Assembly (NCBI RefSeq): GCF_015277855.1
Contig: NZ_CP063812.1
Coordinates: 3,782,001-3,846,000 of the forward strand
DNA: 64,000 bases
Direction of reading: 5' to 3'
Source: Microbacterium cremeum
Lineage (GTDB): Bacteria; Actinomycetota; Actinomycetes; Actinomycetales; Microbacteriaceae
The notes under the pieces: generated by a model
Told to the model about the DNA's origin: nothing
What the model saw: only the letters and a program-made list of their open reading frames with translations
Databases searched by the model: none
Made by a program: the position numbers and the translations under genes
In this document: positions 53,747 through 61,208 of the stretch, in pieces
Numbering within the stretch: the first letter of the stretch is position 1
How the letters are laid out: each line of letters starts with the position of its first letter

Positions 53747-54945
53747 CAGTACTTCCTCCACTCGGGCCGGGTCGCGCGCATGAGGGCCTCGAGGTAGAAG
53801 TAGTCGCCCCACAGCGTGCCCTCGTCGACACCGTTGCCCTTCGGCAGGTCGTACACCGAGTGCAGGAGCAGCGCGTCCGAGGCCTCGGGCACGGCCGGCG
53901 TGTAGTGGGCGATGAGCGACGCGAGGATCGCGTTCGCCCTTGCCGTCCACTCGGCCGCGCGCTCGGCATCCGTCTCGACCGTCGCGAGCTCGAACAGGCC
54001 GCACACGACGATCGCCGCCGCGGAGCTGTCGCGCGGGGCGTCGCTGCCGTCGGTGTACACGAGGTCCCAGAACGGCACGTCGTCGGAGGGCAGGTGACGC
54101 AGGAAGTACTCCGCGCAGCGACGGGATGCCTCGAGCAGCCGCTCGTCGCCGGTCACGGCGTAGTTCATCGCGAAGCCGTACACGCCCCAGGCCTGCCCTC
54201 GCGCCCAGCAGGACTCGTCGAACGCGCCCTGCTCGGTGGCGCCGCGCAGAGGCTGCCCGGTCTCGGCGTCCCAGTAGAAGGTGTGGAACGTCGAGTCGTC
54301 CTCGCGCAGGATGTGCTCGCGCAGCTGCTCGGTGTGACGGCGGACCGCGTCGGCGAAGCGCTCGTCGCCGGTCTGCTCGCCCGCCCACGTGAGCAGCGGC
54401 ATGTTCATGAGGCTGTCGATGATGGTGCGGCCGCGCTGCGCGGGGTCGGACAGATCCCCCCAGGCCTGGATGATGCCCGCGGGCTCGAGGAAGCGCCGCA
54501 TGAGGTGGTCGGCCGCGAGCAGCGAGGCATCCCGCGCCGCCTCGTCGCCGATCAGGCGCCATGCGGCGACCGTCGACAGCGTGTAGAGGAACCCGAGGTC
54601 GTGGGTGTCGAGGTCCTCCTCGTCGCGCACGCGGCGCTCGAAGTCGGCGACGTCGATGCGCGCGGCGTCGTGGAACACCTCGTCGCCGGTCAGCTCCCAT
54701 GCCAGCCACAGCATGCCGGTGCGGAAGCTCGTCGTCCACCCGCGGTTCCCGCCCACCGGGATGCCGCCCTCCGCCGGCCGGAGCGGGTAGCGGTCGCCCA
54801 CGGTGGTGTCGCCGGGGAACCCGCCGCCGAAGGTCGCGATGTTGCGGCGGATCGTCGACACAGCGGCGGCGATCGCGTCGTCGGACCCGGCCACCGGGGT
54901 GGTGGCGGCCGAGCGGGTGCCCGCGGAGGGCGAAGAGGACGTCAT
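53743..54945 (-). CDS. Unsaturated glucuronyl/galacturonyl hydrolase, GH88
   Basis: The 400-residue alpha/alpha-barrel enzyme removes the unsaturated uronic acid from the non-reducing end of oligomers made by polysaccharide lyases. THDLGFL carries Asp116 and IIDSLMNMPLL carries Asp177, matching the two catalytic Asp residues (D88 and D149) of Bacillus UGL. No signal peptide is visible, so it acts in the cytoplasm. Its product opens to DKI, which KduI and KduD process. The gene sits 42 bp after the DUF624 gene. Confidence 0.93.
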   Translation of the reverse strand: MTSSSPSAGTRSAATTPVAGSDDAIAAAVSTIRRNIATFGGGFPGDTTVGDRYPLRPAEGGIPVGGNRGWTTSFRTGMLWLAWELTGDEVFHDAARIDVADFERRVRDEEDLDTHDLGFLYTLSTVAAWRLIGDEAARDASLLAADHLMRRFLEPAGIIQAWGDLSDPAQRGRTIIDSLMNMPLLTWAGEQTGDERFADAVRRHTEQLREHILREDDSTFHTFYWDAETGQPLRGATEQGAFDESCWARGQAWGVYGFAMNYAVTGDERLLEASRRCAEYFLRHLPSDDVPFWDLVYTDGSDAPRDSSAAAIVVCGLFELATVETDAERAAEWTARANAILASLIAHYTPAVPEASDALLLHSVYDLPKGNGVDEGTLWGDYFYLEALMRATRPEWRKYW

Positions 54946-54987
54946 GAGTCAGGGTTCCTTCGTCGGGGAGAGCGAGGCGCCGCGCCG

Positions 54988-55680
54988 TCAGGCGGCGACG
55001 GCCTCGTCGAGGTCGAGCACGGGACGCAGCGTGAACCGCGAGTTCGTCCATGCGAGGTAGAGGGCGGCGGATGCCGTGAGCCCGAGTCCGAGGGCGGGCG
55101 CCGTCGCGAACACCGCGGCCTGGGCGGCGAGCGCGGCGAGCGAGACGGCGGTCAGGTACCAGCGCTGCAGCCCGAGGTAGACGCTTGCGCGCAGCACATC
55201 GCGCAGGCGCGCGGTGGGCACCTCGGCGATCGCGACGAGCGAGAGCAGGCCCATGGCGGCGGCGAGCACCACCAGAACGGCCAGGAGCGGCACCGTGAAC
55301 ACCGCCGCGGGCGTGGCCGACAGCATCCGCACGTCCACGAGAAGCACCACGACGACCACCGTGACCGCCGCGCCGATCACCAGCGCCCGGCGCCACGTCT
55401 CGCGCAGCCCGGTGACGAACGCGCGGATGGGCCCGAGACCGCCGGCGTGGTGCTCGCGGAATGCCCGGAAGGCGGCGGCGAGGCCCGGCGCGGCCAGCGG
55501 GGCCGCGAGCGCCAGCAGCGGCCACGACCTCACCGGATCCGTCGTCATGAGCAGGGCGACCAGCGGCAGGCAGGCCACCACCAGCAGCAGGTTCACGATG
55601 AGGGCGAGGTACAGCATCCCGATGATGGATGCCCACGTGTCGTGCCGGACCAGGCGGTTGAGGCTGTCGAGCTTCTTCAC
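54988..55680 (-). CDS. DUF624 (YesL-type) membrane protein
   Basis: The 230-residue protein has five or six predicted membrane helices and resembles the YesL/DUF624 family, which is usually encoded next to sugar ABC transporters in carbohydrate loci. No activity is known. The first Met is followed closely by KKLDSLNRLV, a family-like amphipathic start. It lies 4 bp after the second sugar permease gene. Confidence 0.82.
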   Translation of the reverse strand: MKKLDSLNRLVRHDTWASIIGMLYLALIVNLLLVVACLPLVALLMTTDPVRSWPLLALAAPLAAPGLAAAFRAFREHHAGGLGPIRAFVTGLRETWRRALVIGAAVTVVVVVLLVDVRMLSATPAAVFTVPLLAVLVVLAAAMGLLSLVAIAEVPTARLRDVLRASVYLGLQRWYLTAVSLAALAAQAAVFATAPALGLGLTASAALYLAWTNSRFTLRPVLDLDEAVAA

Positions 55681-55684
55681 GGCA

Positions 55685-56638
55685 CTACCCCTTCAGCCCG
55701 CTCGTGGCGATGCCCTCGACGAAGTACTTCTGCCCGAGCAGGAAGATGATCGCGATCGGGATCACCGAGATCGTGAGACCGGCGAACAGCAGGGCGTAGT
55801 TGGTGTCGAAGAGGTTCGAGACGAAGCTCTTGAGTCCCAGCTGGATCGTCCACAGGTTCGGGTCGCGCAGATAGATGAGCGGTCCGAGGTAGTCGTTCCA
55901 GGTGTTGACGAAGGTCAGCAGCGTCAGCGAGGCCAGCGCCGGGATCGACAGCGGCAACATGATCCGGCGCCAGATCGCGTATTCGCTCAGCCCGTCCAGG
56001 CGCGCCGCCTCCGACAGTTCCTCGGGGATCGTCTCGTAGAACTGCTTCATGAGGAACACGCCGAACGCGCCGAACGCCTGCAGCAGGATGATCGACCACA
56101 GCGTGTTCGACACCTTGAGGTTCGACAGCAGGATGAACTGCGGGATCATGTACGACTGCCACGGCACCGCGATCGTGCCGACGTAGAGCAGGAACAGCAC
56201 GTCTCGGCCACGGAACCGCATGCGGGCGAACCCGTAGGCCGCGAACGAGCCCGTCAGCACCTGCAGGAACGTCACGACCACCGCGAGGAACAGCGTGTTG
56301 CGGATCCAGGTGAGCATGTTCGTCTTGGTCCAGATGTCGACGTAGTTCTCCCACACGAACGTCTCGGGGAACCACGACACCGGCACCGAGAAGACCTCGT
56401 TCGGCGCCTTCAGCGAGCTCATCACCATCCAGAAGAACGGCGTGAGCAGGCCGATCGCGAACACGATCAGCGCGACGTACATCGCGATGCGCGCGAGGCG
56501 TCTGCGCGGCGTCATCCTCTCGGTGTCGACGGGACGGGGCGCGCCGCCTGCGAGCTTGCGCAGCCCGCGGCGCGGCGCGGGCGGCGCCACGATCGCGACG
56601 GTCTGCAGGTCAGAGGAGGTCTGGGTCGTCACGGCCAT
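55685..56638 (-). CDS. Carbohydrate ABC permease, MalG-like
   Basis: The 317-residue permease has a cytoplasmic N-terminus, six membrane helices and the EAARLDGLSEYAIWRRIMLPL loop that contacts the ATPase. It is the second membrane subunit of the sugar importer. Its ATG overlaps the stop of the MalF-like gene by one base (TGATG). No ATPase gene is present in the locus, so it probably uses a shared ATPase such as MsiK encoded elsewhere. Confidence 0.92.
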   Translation of the reverse strand: MAVTTQTSSDLQTVAIVAPPAPRRGLRKLAGGAPRPVDTERMTPRRRLARIAMYVALIVFAIGLLTPFFWMVMSSLKAPNEVFSVPVSWFPETFVWENYVDIWTKTNMLTWIRNTLFLAVVVTFLQVLTGSFAAYGFARMRFRGRDVLFLLYVGTIAVPWQSYMIPQFILLSNLKVSNTLWSIILLQAFGAFGVFLMKQFYETIPEELSEAARLDGLSEYAIWRRIMLPLSIPALASLTLLTFVNTWNDYLGPLIYLRDPNLWTIQLGLKSFVSNLFDTNYALLFAGLTISVIPIAIIFLLGQKYFVEGIATSGLKG

Positions 56639-57576
56639 CAGATGCTCCGCTTCTTGTTCCACAGGAACTGCAGGATCGTCACGACGATGCACATGAAGAA
56701 CAGTGCGACCGCCGCCGCCGACGCGTACCCGAACTGGCTCTCTTCGAAGCCCTTGCGGTAGATGAACTGCGACAGCACGAGCGTGGACTGGCCGGGGCCG
56801 CCGTCGGTCATGACGAGGATCAGGTCGAAGATCTTGAACGAGTTGATGGTCAGCATCACCGTGACGAAGAACATGGTCGGCCGCAGGCACGGCAGCGTCA
56901 CGTTGACGAACCGCTGCCACACGCTCGCACCGTCGACGCGGGCGGCCTCGTGGAGCTCGCGGGGCACCGTCTGCAGGCCGGCGAGGAAGAGGATCATGTA
57001 GTAGCCCATGTCGCGCCACGTGCCGACGATGACCACCGCGGGCATGGCCCATTCGGGCGAGGTCAGCCAGCCGGGCGGGTTCTGGATGCCGATGAATCGG
57101 AGGAACTCGTTGATCGGCCCGTAGTCGGGGCTGAAGAGGAGGTTCCACACCACGGCGATCGCCACGATCGAGGTGATGTAGGGGAAGAACGCGGCGGTGC
57201 GGAAGAACGCGACGCCGCGGAGCTTGTTGTTCAGCAGCAGCGCGAGCCCGAGCGACACCGCGATCGTCAGCGGGATGTGCAGCGCCGAGTAGTAGAGGGT
57301 GTTGACGACCGAGACGCGGAAGCTGCCGTCGCCGATCAGCCGCTCGAAGTTGGCGAGGCCGATCCAGTCCGCCTTGCCGAACACGTTCCAGTTCGTGAAC
57401 GACATGTAGAACAGCACGACGATGGGGATGAGCGTGAGCAGCCCGAAGCCGAGGAAGTTCGGCAGGATGAAGCTCCACCCGATGAGGGTGTTGCGCAGCC
57501 GCAGCTTCGAGCGCCGGCGGCTCACGGGCACAGGCGGCGGCGCGGCACCGGTCTCGGTGGCGGTGATGGTCGCCAT
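56638..57576 (-). CDS. Carbohydrate ABC permease, MalF-like
   Basis: The 312-residue permease has six membrane helices and the EAARVDGASVWQRFVNVTLP contact loop. It pairs with the MalG-like subunit that follows. The gene starts 103 bp after the binding-protein stop, a gap holding a strong hairpin. The ATG is preceded by GGAGG at close range. Confidence 0.92.
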   Translation of the reverse strand: MATITATETGAAPPPVPVSRRRSKLRLRNTLIGWSFILPNFLGFGLLTLIPIVVLFYMSFTNWNVFGKADWIGLANFERLIGDGSFRVSVVNTLYYSALHIPLTIAVSLGLALLLNNKLRGVAFFRTAAFFPYITSIVAIAVVWNLLFSPDYGPINEFLRFIGIQNPPGWLTSPEWAMPAVVIVGTWRDMGYYMILFLAGLQTVPRELHEAARVDGASVWQRFVNVTLPCLRPTMFFVTVMLTINSFKIFDLILVMTDGGPGQSTLVLSQFIYRKGFEESQFGYASAAAVALFFMCIVVTILQFLWNKKRSI

Positions 57577-57612
57577 GGCGGACCTCCGGGTGGATGCGAG
57601 TCGGGGAGTGGT

Positions 57613-57649
57613 CTCCGGCAGGCTCGGTTCGGGTCCGAGCCTGCCGGAG
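57613..57649 (-). terminator. Strong hairpin between sugar-binding protein and permease genes
   Basis: CTCCGGCAGGCTCGG (57613-57627) and its exact complement (57635-57649) form a 15-bp perfect stem with a 7-nt loop. It lies about 30 nt after the binding-protein stop and has no T tract. It probably stabilises the upstream message or terminates it partially, so that binding protein exceeds permeases. Confidence 0.7.
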
Positions 57650-57679
57650 GGGTGAGCGGTGAGGCTCAGTGCGTCATGC

Positions 57680-58978
57680 TCAGTCGAGGCCGACCTCGTT
57701 GGCGACGCGCTGCTGCGCCTCCGCGATGGCGTCGGCGACCGACACCGAGCCCGACATGATCGCGGTGTGCATGTCGCCCAGGATTCCCTGGATCGCCGCG
57801 GTCTTGTTCGACGTCGGGTTCTCGGGGAACACCTCGTGCGTCGAGTAGGCGAACTTCGACAGGTCGTCGGTGGGCGCGCCGTCGACCGCGAAGTACGTCT
57901 CGACGACCGAGTCGGTCAGCAGCGCCGGCGTGATGCCGATGCCGGCGAGGATCTGTGCGCCCTCTTCACCCGCGGCGAACGCGAGGAAGTCCTTCGCGGC
58001 CTGCACCTTGGACTCGTCGATGGCGGCGTTGATGCCGAACCCGGTCGGGTCGCCGAAGGTCACCGGGGTGTTGTCCAGGCCCGCGGTCGAGGAGTCGACC
58101 TGCGGGATCGGCGCGATGCCCCACTCGAAGTCATCGGCGTCGCCGGAGGCCTGCTGCGCGATGAGCGTCGCGACGAACCACGTGCCCATGGGGAGCATCG
58201 CGGCGTTCTGCTTGCCGAACTCGCCCTGGTAGGTGAGCTGGTTGGCGCTGGACGTGTTGAAGTCGACCTGGTCGCCCGCGGTCTGCAGCGCGAGGACGTC
58301 GTCGTAGAAGGGCTCCATGTACTCGTAATCGCCCTCGAGGATGTCGGAGCCGGTCTGGGCGTTCGCGAAGCCCTGGACCGTCGACTGCCAGCGGTGCAGG
58401 TAGGCGCCCTTGGCGGCGCTGCCCGCGGCCGACAGGCCTTCCGTCAGCGCTGCGGCGGCCTCGCTGTAGTCGTCCCACGTCCACGAGCCGTCGGGGTGCT
58501 CGACGCCGGCCTGGTCGAAGAGGGCCTTGTTGTAGAACAGCACCCACGAGTCGTTGCGGTAGGGCACCGCGTACGCCGCGCCGTCCACCTCGTACGACGA
58601 GGCGCCGCTGATGCCGTCGGGCAGCTCGACGTCCGACACGTCGAGGAGCTGGCCGCCGTCGACGAACGTCGGGACGAACTTGACCTCCTTCTGCGTGATG
58701 ATGTCGGGGCCGGCGCCGGCGGCGAGGTCGGCGGTGAGGAGCGTGTTGTACTCGGCGGGGTCGTAGCCCTTGAGCTCGATGGTGACGTCGGGGTTCTCTT
58801 CGTGGAACGCGTCGGCCAGCGCCTGGAACTCGGGCGTGGTGTCCAGGCTCCAGCCCGAGAGCGTGAGGGTGACGGGGCCCGACTCTTCCGGCGCGGCTTC
58901 GGGGCCGCCGCTGCAGGAGGCGAGCGAGAGCGTCGCCACAACGGCGATTCCCGCCGCGGCTGCGTACTTGCGCTTCAT
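57680..58978 (-). CDS. Carbohydrate ABC solute-binding lipoprotein
   Basis: The 432-residue precursor has a lipoprotein signal peptide with LASC (lipid-modified Cys22) and an SBP family 1 body. It would bind uronic-acid-containing oligosaccharides outside the membrane. The ATG at 58978 was chosen because KRKY and the hydrophobic core start there and GGAG lies 10 nt upstream. The stop is followed by the hairpin at 57613. It is the second gene after the promoter. Confidence 0.9.
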   Translation of the reverse strand: MKRKYAAAAGIAVVATLSLASCSGGPEAAPEESGPVTLTLSGWSLDTTPEFQALADAFHEENPDVTIELKGYDPAEYNTLLTADLAAGAGPDIITQKEVKFVPTFVDGGQLLDVSDVELPDGISGASSYEVDGAAYAVPYRNDSWVLFYNKALFDQAGVEHPDGSWTWDDYSEAAAALTEGLSAAGSAAKGAYLHRWQSTVQGFANAQTGSDILEGDYEYMEPFYDDVLALQTAGDQVDFNTSSANQLTYQGEFGKQNAAMLPMGTWFVATLIAQQASGDADDFEWGIAPIPQVDSSTAGLDNTPVTFGDPTGFGINAAIDESKVQAAKDFLAFAAGEEGAQILAGIGITPALLTDSVVETYFAVDGAPTDDLSKFAYSTHEVFPENPTSNKTAAIQGILGDMHTAIMSGSVSVADAIAEAQQRVANEVGLD

Positions 58979-59027
58979 TCTGGGGGTACTCCTTTGTGAT
59001 TGCGGACCCGTCATCGGGCCCATCGGG

Positions 59028-61052
59028 TTACCGGTTCGCGCCGAACGCGTCTCCGGGGTTCACGAGGCGACTCGTGGTCGCCGTCCCGTCCGGCCACGTG
59101 ACCGTGACGGTGGTCTGGTCTCCGTCCGCGCCGACGGCGACGGCGGCGTCCGCTGCCGGCTCGGCGTCGGCGGCGGTGAGCTCGAGGAGGGTCGCGGTCC
59201 AGTCGCCGACGGCGACCGGGTACGTCACCAGCGGCACGGCCGCCTCGGGTCCGAGCGGGCTGGCGTCGTGACGCGTCTCGACGGTCGCGACGCCGTGGCC
59301 GAGGACGGGACGGATGCCGGAGCGCAGGCCGCCGGCGAAGGCCGTGGCTGCGAGCGGCGCTGCGCCGGCACCGAGACCCTCTCCCCCGGACGCCGTGATC
59401 GCGTCACCCGACGCGAGAGCCCAGCCTCCGACGCGCAGGCGCAGGGAGCCGGGGTCCACCCCCGGCTCCAGCGCGTCGACCCGCACGAGGCGCAGCTCCC
59501 ATGGCCCGCGCAGCAGCGAGTGCACCGTGACGACGCCCGCGAGCTCGACATCGCCCTCGAGCCCTGAGCCGTGACGATGCGCCGACGGCCGCGGGGTGAC
59601 CCAGTGGGCGCGCGACACCGAGCCCGCGACGGCGACGCGACCGCCGGCGTCGTCCTGCACGCGCACGTCGAGGAGCTCCATCGCGGCGCGGTGCGTGGCA
59701 CGGCCCGCGCCGTCGACGAGGGCGACGGATTGCTCGAGCGGCTCCTCCCACGCGCGGGCGTCGGCGAGCGGGCTCGTCGCGGTCGAGTAGCCAATGCGGG
59801 CGTAGAGCGGCGAGTCGCCGACGAGGCTGCCGGCGGCGGCGTGGTCGGTGCCGTGGTTCGCGATGCGCACGATGCCGTCGGCCCGTGTGCCCGAGACGAC
59901 CCAGCCGGCGGCGCGCACCGCGCGCAGGTCGTCGCCGGTCTCGATCGGGAGCGGCTCGGCCGGTGCGGTCCACACCGGGTGGTCGGCGGGCAGGGCGATG
60001 CCGAGCAGCCCCTTGACCGCCCAGTACGGCGAGCCCGGCCCCGAGTACGACTGCGCGAGCTCGCGCCATTCGTGGTGCCAGCCCATCGTGAGGATGCCGT
60101 CCGCCGCCGGGACCGCGTGGTCGTCGAAGTGGCCGACGATCGCGTTCGCGGCGCGGCGCAGCTGCCCGAGCGGCACCGACGGCACGTCCGCCATCGCGCC
60201 GACCCAGAACGGCGCGGCGGCCGCGAAGCGGTAGATGAGGCTCCGCCCCTGCACGAGCGGCGAGCCGTCGGCGCCGACGAGGGCGACGGCATCCTCCAGG
60301 TAGCGGTCCAGGCGCGCCACGTCGGCGGCGGTGCGCCCGCCGGCGAGCTCGTCCGCACCGTGCATGCGCGCCCAGAGCACCGGGTAGGTGTGCAGGGCCC
60401 AGCCGACGTAGTGGTCGTACGAGCGCTCGAAGCCGTCGGAGATCCAGCCGTCCTCCCGCACGAGGTCCTCGTGCAGCGCGAGGTCGTCCGCGATGTCCTG
60501 CGCCGACCACGGGCCGCCGACCGAGCGCAGGAACGTCTGCACGACGACCCGGAACCACAGCCAGTTCGTCTTCGGGTAGGTCGCGTCGCCGACGACGGGC
60601 GCGAGGTAGTCGATGACGCGCTGCTGCGTGAGCGCGTCGAGCCGGTCCCAGATCCAGGGCCGCGTCATGTCGAGCACGAGCGCGAGCGATGCCGCCTCGA
60701 CCTTGGCCTGCGCATGCTCGTCGAGCCGCACCCAGCGGTCGTCGGCGTCGGGGTCGACTCCCGTGACGATGCCGCGTCGGTAGAAGTCGGCGAGCTCGTC
60801 GGTGCCCTCGCCGCGCGCGCCCGTGATGCGGAAGCCGGCGAGCAGGAACGTACGGGCGAATCCTTCGAGTCCGTCCACCGCGCGGCCGTAGCCTCCCTCG
60901 GCGCCCGGGAACGTGATGCGTGCGTGACCGGCCGAGGCGTGCTCGCGCGCGGCGTCGAGGAGGCGGTCGGCGTAGGCGAGCCAGTGATCCCGCGTCCAGT
61001 CGGCGCGCGTCGCGATGGGCGACGGGGGCTGCTGCGGGATGGGGACGGTCAC
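59028..61052 (-). CDS. DUF2264-family protein
   Basis: The 674-residue protein matches the DUF2264 family, an alpha/alpha-barrel-like group encoded in polysaccharide loci. WSAQDIADDLALHEDLV and WISDGFERSYDHYVGWALH are in the N-terminal barrel (about 30-330), and a beta-rich C-terminal half follows. A polysaccharide lyase or hydrolase role is plausible but unproven. The GTG start has AAGGAG 5 nt upstream. It is the first gene of the minus-strand uronate operon. Confidence 0.82.
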   Translation of the reverse strand: MTVPIPQQPPSPIATRADWTRDHWLAYADRLLDAAREHASAGHARITFPGAEGGYGRAVDGLEGFARTFLLAGFRITGARGEGTDELADFYRRGIVTGVDPDADDRWVRLDEHAQAKVEAASLALVLDMTRPWIWDRLDALTQQRVIDYLAPVVGDATYPKTNWLWFRVVVQTFLRSVGGPWSAQDIADDLALHEDLVREDGWISDGFERSYDHYVGWALHTYPVLWARMHGADELAGGRTAADVARLDRYLEDAVALVGADGSPLVQGRSLIYRFAAAAPFWVGAMADVPSVPLGQLRRAANAIVGHFDDHAVPAADGILTMGWHHEWRELAQSYSGPGSPYWAVKGLLGIALPADHPVWTAPAEPLPIETGDDLRAVRAAGWVVSGTRADGIVRIANHGTDHAAAGSLVGDSPLYARIGYSTATSPLADARAWEEPLEQSVALVDGAGRATHRAAMELLDVRVQDDAGGRVAVAGSVSRAHWVTPRPSAHRHGSGLEGDVELAGVVTVHSLLRGPWELRLVRVDALEPGVDPGSLRLRVGGWALASGDAITASGGEGLGAGAAPLAATAFAGGLRSGIRPVLGHGVATVETRHDASPLGPEAAVPLVTYPVAVGDWTATLLELTAADAEPAADAAVAVGADGDQTTVTVTWPDGTATTSRLVNPGDAFGANR

Positions 61053-61095
61053 GGAATCTCCTTCGATGTGTTCGCCATTGAAGCGACCGTTTGGG

Positions 61096-61147
61096 AGCGT
61101 AGCAATCCATTTCGGTCATTGCAAGGCTGAATCAGATTCGTTATGAT
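61096..61147. promoter_or_regulatory. Divergent promoters sharing one palindromic -35
   Basis: TTGCAA (61119-61124) is its own reverse complement. Rightward it is 17 bp from TATGAT (61142-61147), upstream of the heparinase-like gene. Leftward it is 17 bp from TACGCT (61096-61101), upstream of the DUF2264 operon. The interval is AT-richer than its surroundings. A TGATCG direct repeat at 61144-61158 just downstream may be an operator. Confidence 0.6.
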
Positions 61148-61208
61148 CGTTTTTGATCGCTTTACTGACGACCGAGTCGACGTCGATTCGGACATTCGAG
61201 GAGGAACC

